Source of the DNA: Elysia chlorotica
Lineage: Eukaryota > Mollusca > Gastropoda > Plakobranchidae
Reading direction: 5' to 3'
DNA: 64,000 bases
NCBI GenBank assembly: GCA_003991915.1
Contig: RQTK01000090.1
Coordinates: forward strand, 611,989 to 675,988
Both the position numbers and the translations under genes were made by a program. How positions within the stretch are numbered: the stretch's first letter is position 1; each line of letters opens with the position of its first letter. The notes under the pieces are model-generated. The model saw only the letters and a program-made list of their open reading frames with translations, was not told the DNA's origin and did no database searches. Of this stretch, positions 22,702 to 33,973 are shown piece after piece.

Positions 22702-22785
22702 CAGTGGACCTTGGATATAACGAAATTGTTAAGCCTGAGTTAAAATTTTGTTATAACCAAGGTTTTGTTATAGCCAAGGTTTTGT
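22702..22785 (+). mobile_element. Possible terminus of a pogo-like (Tc1/mariner superfamily) DNA transposon
   Basis: CAGTGGACCTTGGATATAAC directly follows a TA dinucleotide. Its core recurs in inverted form as GTTATAACCAAGG and GTTATAGCCAAGG within 80 bases. CAGTG ends with internal GATATAACGAA motifs are typical of pogo/Tigger inverted repeats. No second terminus or transposase was found nearby. Confidence 0.4.
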
Positions 22786-23661
22786 TATGTGATGAAGGCT
22801 AATGTAACAAGTAACATCAACCAATGAGTGGAGAGGAAGAATTTCCGAAGAACAAATACGGGAGGGGTCTGGCCTAGCCTATCGTGTGTATGGCTGGCGT
22901 CACTTTAAATCAGCGTTGCCATCCACATTTTTTTAAAAAGACTAGATTTGGAGTAAAAAAAAAGACTAAATTCGATGAAAAAGACCAAATGCACCTTACA
23001 CCCCCTCACCCTTGCAAAATCTCACTAGTTTTGTTAAAGGAAAAATTCATTCGTTTAGTGGTTGCTTTTTTTTATGGGGGGGGGGGTTGTTTGTTTTTTT
23101 AAAATAAAAATGGAATAAAATTAAGAAGAGATCTATATTTGATATGCCTGTACACTCCCATACATAAAAATGAAAAATAAATAGAAAAAGGGAAGAAAAA
23201 ACAAACTAAAAGTGCCAAAAAACCACTAAAACACTAAATGCAACCATAAATTAAGATACATAATTATATGTTATACTTATTTGACATAAACTTCTACCAG
23301 CAGTTTATCTTACCACCCAATTGTCCAATTTTAAGGGGCAGCACTTGAAAGTAGTATTACTAATACTAGAGAGGCATTGTAGATTACATGAGAACTTTTA
23401 TTATAGTTTTGATTGGGCCTATTAATATATGTCTCTCTTCGGGAAAGTTCAATGCACGTTTTTATTTGTTCAAACCTCTATCTTTTATTTCGAAATCTGG
23501 TTACCCCTCACTGTTTTTTGTACTGTATGAAGTTAACTGTTCATTTGCCAATTCTTGCTCCTACCAAAAAAGGTTGAAAGGACTCAAGGATTTGCTTTTT
23601 GCACTGATTTTGTTTCATGGTGAAAACCTTTAGAAAGGGTAGTTATAAATAGGCCTACTGC

Positions 23662-23770
23662 CATACTGCTTTACATGCAAAATTATGCCCCAGTAGATCA
23701 TCACTTGCGTAAACATATACTGCTTTACATGCGAAAATATGCCCTAGTAGATTATGACTTGCGTAAGGTG
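23662..23770. repeat. 54-base tandem repeat at the left end of the 1-kb duplication
   Basis: TACTGCTTTACATGC, AATTATGCCC or AATATGCCC, AGTAGAT and ACTTGCGTAA recur with a period of about 54 bases. Confidence 0.8.
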
Positions 23771-25797
23771 ACTTCTAATTCTTGAATGGAAACATTCGTA
23801 GTGGATTTCTCCATGATAATGAGAGTTCAATAGGAAACGAACACATAGTTGAGATGTCAGCACAGTCATGTTATTTCCCAACTGCCCCTGTGCGTCAGTA
23901 TGTTAACTTGTCAGACATTATTCTAGGGGTCTATCGTGCTGACACTAAGCAACAAAACATAGATGAGGCAATCTCTTGCGATTAGTGAGTAGAAACATGT
24001 TGGACGAGTCGACGTATATGTAATGTGTAAGTTGTAAATTTGTATCACAAAATAATGAGTTGAGAGGCAGGAGCATTATTGGAGAAGACAACTGAACACG
24101 TCATAAATCAAAATTTTTAAAAAATAACAGATAAGATGAAGAGATAATGAATTGATCCACATATTTTTACATGTATTTGGAACTTGATGATGATTGCTTA
24201 GGACACATTCAAGTGCATGCGTCTTGGAAATTGGTCAAACAATTTGACAAGCACAGTTAGGGGAGTGAACATAGTGGGGTTGTGGGATAAATACTAGAGC
24301 CAAAGCGTCCAAAATAGGTTTGACACATGGAGAGGATTAGTCCAGTTGATCGATTTGTAACACAATGGCAAATAAAAGCTACCAAGTAGGCGTTCAATGT
24401 TCGATGATTTTAATAGGAGTATCTGCCACAAATGAAATATTGCAGTTTGTGGCGAACAACAAAGAGACAAGATTGGCTTCTCCGCCTTGCTCTTGTGAGA
24501 AATAAATCAGATGGCGTTGTTGTTGTTAACACGGATATTCCTATCATCGCTCCTGAGAGTACAATTGCTTCAATAAGTCAAGGAGAAGACAATGTACCAG
24601 ATCACGATTTAATTAAAGACTGTTCATGGCATAGTTATTGCTTTCATTACTGATAAGTATGCCTATCTAACTTTTTTTTGTTTTCTTTTTTTTTTTTTAG
24701 CTTTGGTTCTGCATCCAAAAGTAGATCATCACTTGCGTAAACATATACTGCTTTACATGCGAAATTATGCCCCAGTAGATCATCACTAGCGTAAGGTGAC
24801 TTTTATGAATGGAAACATTCGTAGTAAACTTCTCCATGTAAATGAGAGTTCAACGGGAAACGAGCACATAGTTGTGATGTCAGCACAATGTGAATGATCT
24901 ACTGCAACAGTCATGTTATTTCCCAACTGCCCCTGTGCGTCAGTATGTTAACTTGTCAGACATTAGTCTAGGGGGCTGACACTAAGCAACAAAACATAGA
25001 TGAGGCAATCTCTTGCGATTAGTGAGTAGAAACACGTTGGACGAGTCGACGTATGTAATGTGTAACTGTACGTTGTAAATTTGTATCACAAAATAATGAG
25101 TTGAAAGGCAGGAGCATTTATTGGAGAAGACAATTGAACACGTCATAAATCAAGATTTTTTTTAAATAACAGATAAGATAAAGAATTGGTCCACATATTT
25201 TTACATGTATTTGGAACTTGATGATGATTGCTTAGGACACATTCATGATTCAAGTGCATGCGTCGCGGAAATTGGTCAAACAATTTGACAAGCACAGTTA
25301 GGGGAGTGAACATAGTGGGGTTGTGGGATAAATACTAGTAATACTAGAGCCAAAGCGTCCAAAATAGGTTTGACCGGGTAACTTAATTTTTTTAAGTTAT
25401 GACACATGGAGAGGATTAGTCCAGTTGATCGATTTGTAACACAATGGCAAATAAAAGCCACCAAGTAGGCGTTCAATGTTCGATGATTTTAATAGGAGTA
25501 TCTGACACAAATGAAATATTGCAGTTTGTGGCGAACAACAAAGTGACAAGATCGACTTCTCCGCCTGTCTCTTGTGAGAAATAAATCAGATGGTGTTGTT
25601 TTTGTTGTTGTTAACACGGATATTCCTATCTTCGCTCCTGAGAGTACAATGTACCAGATCACGATTTAATTAAAGACTGTTCGTGGCATAGTTATTGCTA
25701 TCATTACTGATAAGTATGCCTATCTAACTTTTTTGTTGTTTTATTTTTCTTTCTTTTCTTTTTTTTTTTTTTTAGGCTTTGGTTCTTTATCCAATAG
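23692..25797. repeat. Tandem duplication, period 1028 bases, two copies
   Basis: Copy 1 is about 23692-24719 and copy 2 about 24720-25797. Shared landmarks include AGTAGATCATCACTTGCGTA, CAACTGCCCCTGTGCGTCAG, TGGACGAGTCGACGTAT, GGAACTTGATGATGATTGCT, CAGTTGATCGATTTGTAACA, GAGAAATAAATCAGATGG and TTAGCTTTGGTTCT or TTAGGCTTTGGTTCT. Copies differ by indels up to about 36 bases. Copy 1 has open frames of 67 and 73 codons (23782-23985, 24432-24653), but indels disrupt them in copy 2, so a functional gene is unlikely. The content resembles a decayed element or pseudogene of unknown type. Confidence 0.9.
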
Positions 25798-26072
25798 GTT
25801 GTCCTTTTGATATTCCAAGAGTTAAGAATGAACCTCTATCTCAACCTGGTGACACCATTTTATACAAAGTTATATTCAGAGAGTGACTCTCTCTCTCTCT
25901 CCCTCCCTCACCCCTCTCCCTCTCTCTTTGTTTTGTGCATGTTAAATGTACGTATTATGTACATATATTTGGTTAGTTTTACCCTCTTTTCTAGTTCTAC
26001 CCTTTCACTACAAATGAGCAATGATGACAGATGTCTTGAACACAAACATACATGTACATGTATGTGCAGTAC

Positions 26073-26315
26073 ATCGCCGTCGCCCTGGAACAGAACATCG
26101 GCTTCTGACGCAAAAGGTCCCTGGCGATTTCGCTTCCTACTGGTTAGGTCGGTGTCAGTTTAATGTGACCGGTTGAGACTGGAGTCATGGTATTCCTTTC
26201 CTGTCTCGTATGTGACAGCACATATAATTGATAGACGTCAGTCTTGGGACCCATTCACAACGTAGCCTATATAGTGCTGACGTTGGACTTTTTAACCCAA
26301 CTCAAAACGGCCCCG
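26073..26315 (+). mobile_element. tRNA-derived SINE with B-box deletion
   Basis: Sense orientation: GAACATCGGCTTCTGACGC, GGTCC joined directly to CTGGCGATTTCG, GGTCGGTGTCAG, GGAGTCATGGTAT, GACGTCAGTCTTGGGACCC and GCCTATATAGTGCTGACGTT. Compared with 26378-26640 it lacks the dozen or so bases that hold the B box (GTGGTTCGAGTC). Confidence 0.85.
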
Positions 26316-26377
26316 AATTTCAACTGGTACCTTGACTTTGGGGAGCGAACCGGTGCAAGTTGTGAAGTTGTACTTTT

Positions 26378-26640
26378 AGTTAAGTTGGTTTAACATCTTA
26401 GGTCAGCACTGCGTATACTATATTGTGGATGGGCCCCGAGACTGACGTCTGACAATGTTATGAGCTGCCACATATGAGACAGGGCAGGGATACCATGTCT
26501 CCTATCTCAGCCGTTCACATTAAACTAAAAAAACTGATACCGACCCAACCAGTATGGGGCTAAATCGCCAGGACTCGAACCACGGACCTCCTGCGTCGGA
26601 AGCCGATGTTCTAGTACTACCCCAGAGCTACCGTGTCCCC
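26378..26640 (-). mobile_element. tRNA-derived SINE, near full length
   Basis: On the minus strand the head reads CACGGTAGCTCTGGGGTAG and GGTCCGTGGTTCGAGTCCTG (A and B boxes), followed by the family body and a tail ending CTTAACT. It is oriented tail-to-tail with 26073-26315, about 60 bases away. Confidence 0.88.
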
Positions 26641-29600
26641 GCAAGTGGTAGAACGTTGGTCTTCCAATGGATGAAAATTAGTGGAAATATTGCAAAATAT
26701 TAGAAGACAAAGAATAGGTTATCGTTCTGAGATTCTTAATAGTCTTAGTGAGGAAGGAGAGGAATAGTTATGAAAGCGGAAGACAAAATACACAGCAACT
26801 GATAAGAAAGAACAACATACAGTTTTGTAACAGAAGTAAAAATCCGAAGATAAGGCAACTGAAAGAAATACAAGTTCGAGTTTTGTGGAATAGTTCTGAA
26901 TAGACCAATAGATGTGTGACTACTAGGAAGAAAAAGCAACAAAACGCTTGATTATTTCGTGAATCTAAGAAAGAGAATTTTTAGAATGATATATTTTGAT
27001 AGACATGACTGCGCCATAGCAAACTGAACTTGAGTATTTTTTTATCTATTTTGAACAAAACAGCCAAAAAAGAAAACCGATTTGCAACTTGCTAGGTTTA
27101 AAACAAAGTACACATTTTAAAAAGTTTTTAAAAAATAGAAAGGCAAGTCACCGAGTTAAGAAAAGTGAACAGATTTTTGCACACCAATGGACAAAAGTGA
27201 TTTATTTCCTTTTATTTTAAGCATAGATAGAACAGAATGGTACTACTACTACTAAACAAGTATTTTTCAGCACATACAATCAGCCACAGAAAAAAAAGTA
27301 AACTGTCCTATTTATGCGATGCACTATCTTTCGATTCTTTTTTAAAATTCAATGAAGATCGAAGATTTGATATAATTATAATATATTGTTGCTAAATTAT
27401 AAGGTGTCCGGTACAAAGTGGGATGTTCAATAATAAAGCTTACTCTGAATTCGATTCTCGCTGCTAATTTATGTAATATATTTTGGTGACTTTGCCTTCT
27501 TTGACTGAATAATTTTAAAAAAAGACAAACAAACAACACAACAAAGAGAGTAAAACTAATAAACAACTCAATGTTGACAGCATTTTTTTTTATTCATGTT
27601 TTCCATTTTATTTGAACTGAGCTCTACCACCATTCTACCATCTCAGCAGTCAAACACATTCAAGCGGTACAAATAATTTTAAAAAAAGGATAAAAGAAGC
27701 TCATGAAAAGCAAGCAAACGATTGAGTGTCAAGTCTGAACCATTCAAAACTATTAATAAAATTAAAAAGATTTTGTTCCAGACGTTTGTATACATGAATC
27801 AATGGGGATAATTTCACTTACTTAATCTGTTTTGGTCCCTTAGGTCGAGTATTGATCATTCATTGTCACTGATAGTGATACTTGAGAAAACAATTTGAAA
27901 TAAAATGTATCTTTGCGACCATTTCAAAGTCTTACATTGCAAAGAGAGTAAAAACACAAGAGTACTTATAAAGTGAAATTAAAAAAACACAAAAACAATC
28001 ACAAGTAATTGTTTTTAACAAAAGAGGACTGGGATGAAACACTTAAACTGAACAGAAACATACACAAACAGGTCTCTTAGAACAAACCATCATGAAATGC
28101 ATTAATTAGAATGGATATGCTGGATTCATAAATGTTACATCAAAAGAATGGGCAGATTGCATATTCTATTTACAATTAAGAAAAAAAAAAATTCCACTTC
28201 TTAAAAAACAATCTTTCAATTGCTTGAATGCTGACAGCTATATCTTGTTATTTTTCTTTAAACGTTTTTATACACATTTTTAGTTCGAATTATGTGACCT
28301 GCACTATTTGTAGAGTTTTACAAAGAATATTTTAAAACACTATAAAATATGAACCCTTAGCTGAAGACAGAAATAAACAAAAAACTTTTTTGAGTGAAAA
28401 AAATGTTCTCTGCATTCTAATTAAGTCAAGTATTAAATTTAGAAAAAGTGTCCTGTTAAAACAAAAACAACCCATTCAAGATGATACCATGGATAATGTT
28501 AATATGTGATTGCATCATTGATTTGAAAATAAAAGGATAAATGTAAAATTAGATATAGGTACTTTCCAAAATAATGGCTTATTTTCACAGTTATGTCTGA
28601 ATGATGACTGTCATGTATCATCTTATTGCGAAGCACAACCACGTTTTCCTAAGTTAAGAACAGTGAATATAATACAACAGAAACTGGCATTTACAACTCC
28701 TTGTTAAAAGTAATAAAAGTGATAAGTGATACTTATAGAAAAATATATAAAAACTGCAGATAGCTGTAACAAAGGCGAATGATATTTTAATGTCCCATTG
28801 AAGTTTCTTTCATGGTCACATATTTTGTAGATTTTTGTGCTCTTTTTAAATTTTTTTTTACTTGTTTTGAAATAATATTTAAAGTACAAAATGTACAAGC
28901 TGTATATATTATTTATGCAAATGAAAATTTAACATGAAGCAACAGCACACTATAAGTCAATGTGCAAAATACCATGGTGAAATTTTCATCATAATATTCT
29001 TCATTTTAAATATGTATAAAATAACTATGTGACTGGCCATTTTTTTTATAATGAAAAAGTAAAACAAGACACCTATTTCAGAAAACTATTCTTGAGTAAA
29101 TGAAAGTGAAAAAAAGCAAATTGTCCAAATCTAGATTGATATAATTGTTTGACCCCACAGTTATCAGTATAGCTGTTCCCAATAGTCTTTTGCCTGTCAT
29201 AGTTGTTTACTTTTTTTAAGGGCAAGATTAGGTCTCCAAATTGTTTTGTTTTGTTTTCTTGACAAAAGAGTAAGTAGATATTGAGCACTTAAAACCCAGA
29301 GTTCCTCTAAGTAATTTTGCAGATTTTCATACAGTCTGATACAGATAGACAAGTACATCAGCAAATATTGTTTTACCCAAAAGAAAAAAGAAAAACAAGT
29401 TGTTTTTTTTTCCACTATAATAATTGTACAAGATGAATTCTTTAGTGTGCAATATTAATTTGCTAGTTTTACTTCCATTAAAACTACATCTATAAACTTA
29501 AACTGTCTTCAAACGAAAAAGTACCAAGTCATGTACATTTAGTATTCTAACAATAACATCAATATTTGAATAACTTTGTGACATCAAAACTATTTATAAT

Positions 29601-32239
29601 TTTCAGCCAACTTTTTATTTTAGAAAGCTTGGCATTAATCAGAGCCAAAATGTGAACAAACCATTTTTTTCCCTTCATTTTTTAAATTAATTTCTTCCTT
29701 GAATTACTACAATTTAAAATTTACCTATAATGTTATAATGACATACACTGATATAAAAATGTAATTTATCATTCCTATCACATAATATCTCATCCTCCGC
29801 GAAAGGGGAATAGGTCTATGAGTGGCTATGTGCGCGAACAAAAAGGGGATGAGAAATTGTGATCAACCAGATGTCGGAATGTGTAAAATATCTCCCCGAG
29901 GACGCTTGTGCATCAAATCTAATGTCACCTACTACTAAATATACCAAGCTAGAAAAAAAATACATTAATAGCCTCTAAGCCTAACACTGCTATTGCACCT
30001 CTCTGAACTACTGCTATTTTACATAATGTGTTTTATGGGTTTGCTATACAGAGTTTGTAATGGGTACAATTCAAGATGACATACTTTGAATGTTTACATT
30101 TCTAGCAGTATGTGTATAGTATTAAAAAAAAAACAATGCCAATGCTTCAAAATCTTTCTGACAATACCATTTTCCAACTGTGTTAGCACAGCCAGTTAAA
30201 GTGTTCTTTCTGAGATTCCATGCAAAACAATATGCTAATTGAAAAAATAAACAAAAAATATAACATGGTAATGAATGATAGCAAACCTTTGTTTAACAAG
30301 GGCACATGTGCATGCTGTACAGCCCCATATGTAAAGTTAATCAGATATAGACATATATAGAAACAAAAGGCAGAAAACTGATTTGAAAACACCACAGGGA
30401 AAAAGGAAAATGAAAGTTACCATTATCATTAATTTTTGTAATCAAAAATTTTTTTTTAACAATATCCAGGAGAAATATATTTATTGTAAATTTGTAGCGT
30501 CTGTGAATTACTTTTCAATAGTGCACTTCAAATTACAAACGATGTATACAATGCACTTTCTTTCCTCAGTCCATGTTAGTATGACAACACACTCTAAAAG
30601 GAATTTTACTGATAGGTTTTAGAAGTACAAGCTAAAGAAATGGGGAAAGGAGGGAGTATTCTTGTCTTAGAAGCAAACAAATGGCTGAGATCACTTTGAA
30701 GAAGTTAATTACATGACAGTTTATTTGGCTACAATTTATTAAAAAAATTAAATACTAACCTACAACTTTTCCCCCCTGGCTCTATTGTCCTTGAAAAACA
30801 TTGAGAAACGTCCATTTGCAAAAATGTTCAGGGTAGGCTATATATAATAATTTAAATTTAATTGAATAAAACAAACATAACATGCAGCACAGACACCAGC
30901 ACAACCTAGCATATCTTAAAAATTCTTTATTCATAGAGCATACTCCAAAATAATAAGCTGCACCCAATGGGAAGCAAGATATCATATATGCATTTCATTG
31001 AAAAAATGGGAAAAAAAGGCCAAATGCTAATCTCTGAGGAAGATCAACCCCTCCACGACAAACCCTCTCATCATACAATGATACATATGAGGGATTGTGT
31101 GTCCATGGTACTACAACAAGGTAAAATTAAGTTAATCTGGATTAAAAATCATTTATTATTTTAGCATCCTTCATAATGATAGTTTCAATAAGTTCCTTTT
31201 TCTAAGACCTTACCTTAGTTTATCATTCAAGTATTGCTTTGCCAAACTACTTAAGTCGCATGATGACAGCAAAATATGCCATGCCTTAAAAAATATAAGG
31301 CAGTCACGGCATTTTGTTACCGTACAGATGCTGAGCATTTTCCACTGTATAGCACATGTAGTGAAGGGATTAAACAAGAAAAAAAAAAATCAAGAAATGA
31401 ATATGTTATATTGACTGGTGGACAAAATGCTAGATACCAAATGAACAGCAGACAATATGGCAAATTGCTATAGGGCCACTTCAAGACTAATTTCTTCCAA
31501 TTAAAAAAGCAGTTTTGAGACAACATGAAAGCATAAAAACAATAATTTTTTACAATTTATCAGGATAAACCTAGTCTTTTTATAATATTAAACTGGATCA
31601 TTTTCTAGAACAGACATTAGCTGAGATCAATTTTACCTTTCAAATAATAGAAACAGAATAAATCACATCATCAGAAGACAAAACCAGAATTCATTTGAAG
31701 AAGCTATTATGCACTCAAGAACATTCATTGGAATATGTCTTAGAAGAGAATGTATGTATTTATATCTTTTGCCTTTACAATGGTGACATACTTTAATTGA
31801 TCCATATATGTTTATTTTAAAGCCTTCTAGGAAAATTCTGATTTTCTACATTGTTAAAGAAAAAAGAAACATTTTTTACATACACATTAAATAATATAGT
31901 GTATAAAAATAAAAATAATATAGGATGTTAACAAGAAAGTAATATAGACCAGGAAACTTGTTTCAAAGAATTAGTAAAATGCTAAAATGACAATAAATAT
32001 TTGCTAAGAAAAAGAATTGCACAACTCATGACAGAACTTAAATTTTAAAAAGTTAAAAGTTGACATCATATTTCTAAATTTGATGTTGTTTCATTTAGGA
32101 TTTAACAGCTCTAGTGTCCTTTCAAATGTAAAAAAAGAAAAAAAAAATCAAAAGAAAATGCATTACAAAAAAAAAAAAAAGAATAATTAAAACTACCTTT
32201 AAGTAAAAATAAAAAATATGGCAAATTTCATGTCCATTT

Positions 32240-32689
32240 TCACTTCTTCAAAAATTTCATCACATCGTCTACTTTCTGCTGCACAACGTCCCTCACAGGC
32301 TCCAGAAACTTTAAGTGCTCCCTCGCCGAGGACACGAGAGCCTGGGACTGGAGGGGGCTGAAGAAGATGATGTAGAACAGCGCCGCAGCCAGAACCAGGG
32401 CCACCAGGACAGACATGAACAGAGTTTTGAGGAGGGAACCGTTGCCACCCTTGCTTGCGGACCCCGCAGGCTTGGCAACCTCGGGCTGAGGTGTTGGTGG
32501 CGACAGGTTCATCTGTTTCTGGATCTCCGGGCGGATGAGCTCCTCCTCCAGCTGTTTGATCTGCTCATCCAGGCCAGGCTTGTCCTCCTTATCCTCGTCG
32601 CTATCGTCCTCGAGGGTACGGTTTGGTTCGTACGCCATCGACTCGTCGATGCTGGTCTCCAGGACCCCGGGCTTGTTCTCTGTCATGGC
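32240..32689 (-). CDS. FERM protein terminal exon with membrane helix
   Basis: Acceptor CCCTCAG; 149 codons then TGA. Begins AMTENKPGVLETSIDE, then an acidic stretch (LEDDSDEDKEDK), a short coiled-coil-like segment (LDEQIKQLEEELIRPEIQKQ), a Gly/Ser spacer, one strong membrane helix and a charged amphipathic tail ending KVDDVMKFLKK. GC content is clearly higher than in the flanks, as expected for coding sequence. The frame also runs upstream through the intron by chance. Confidence 0.87.
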   Translation of the reverse strand, partial: AMTENKPGVLETSIDESMAYEPNRTLEDDSDEDKEDKPGLDEQIKQLEEELIRPEIQKQMNLSPPTPQPEVAKPAGSASKGGNGSLLKTLFMSVLVALVLAAALFYIIFFSPLQSQALVSSAREHLKFLEPVRDVVQQKVDDVMKFLKK

Positions 32690-33888
32690 CTGAGGGAAAA
32701 AAAAGTTGTTAGTGGTTTGTTTATAGGGAAACAAAAACAGTTTTAGAAAGTTGGAATAAATTGAGATTGTTTTTTTTTCGTTTTTGTTTTGTTTTTGTTT
32801 TTTTGGGGGGAGGGGGGGAGAAGGGAAGAGGGTGTCTTTAGCAAAAGATAAATGGTTTAACTGAGACAAAAAGTTGTTGTATGCATTAACTGAAAGTTGG
32901 TTTTTCTGCACAAACCAGCAGGTACTGTTCCTGTCCTTAATTTTAGTACATTTACATGTGCTTTCTAACTTAATTTAGAAAGTTCTGACAAATCACGGCT
33001 GTTTGCTTCAGCGCTGCAGCCAGGAATTTAGTTTAGGCGACAGTCTAGACTGCCTTTCTGCTTAGGAGACGATGTATATTAAGCGCATGGTGAGGCGCGC
33101 AAGATTAATCACCTGCAGGTAATTTGATCTGACAGGTGAGGTTGTTGTTATCAGGGAAAGTGCCTAGGTATCGCTGGCGATGCCTTGAACATTAAAACAT
33201 TTTCAGAAAAGCACACATTCTGATAGTTTAGTATCATTTAAAAGATGTTTTTCTGTTGCACAAGATTAATAACACAAAATTTTGTCATCATTTCTTTTAC
33301 TGTGCTTTTACGGAAGATGCAAAAAAATGGCTTTTAAGTCGGTCTCTTTTTTTGGTAGGATCCAGTGATAATTTTTGTTTGTGCATTTGTGAGTGACTTA
33401 GTTTCCAAATATGACCCAGAATTATAACAAAACAAAAGTAGTGCTATTTTTGCGTAACATTTGATAAGAAGTGTGTGAAAATAGCAATTTTGCGTCACTA
33501 GTATTTTTTTTTAATACAATTTTTTTTCGTTCCTACGTATTTTAGATTGTAGCTTCATACAGTGATCCAGTCCCCTGTAACAACATAACACAATTGACCA
33601 GTACATGGTGTTTTACCACAAACACTTTCCACACAAAATTCTCCCAAAACATCATATTTTAGGTCATCATTGCATTTCTTTCATTAAGACACATAGATTT
33701 TGTTTTAGGCTTATTGGGGCAACAGGGAGAAGAATGATTATTTTACAATAGGAAAAAAAAAAAAAAAGAACACACACAATGAAAGATGAACCATGCCAGT
33801 TAGAAAGCTCAATAAGGTCTAACTTGCTTCAAATGTCTAAATAATTGCAGTCACCAATTCCAATAAAATAAAAATTAAAACAAATGAC

Positions 33889-33973
<85 letters not shown>

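Larger units (their letters stand above)
20786..32239. other. Region between the convergent SERF and FERM genes
   Basis: No exon identified. Holds the SERF 3' UTR on the left, the TAC microsatellite, a candidate transposon end, the 1-kb tandem duplication, a CT-rich stretch (25885-25930) and two inverted SINEs (26073-26640). From 26640 to 32239 it is AT-rich with no repeat or coding signal that I can support; part of it may be the 3' UTR of the FERM gene. Confidence 0.6.

Noticed and set aside
24432-24653. 73-codon open frame as a functional gene
   Set aside because: The corresponding frame in the tandem copy at 25.5 kb is broken by a deletion and frameshift, and no start or splice context supports it.
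26560-26640. Possible tRNA gene (A and B box-like motifs)
   Set aside because: It is attached to the SINE body and lacks a proper cloverleaf, so it is the SINE head rather than a functional tRNA.
32315-32746. 143-codon plus-strand open frame
   Set aside because: Antisense of the GC-rich terminal FERM exon, which has clear protein features and a splice acceptor.
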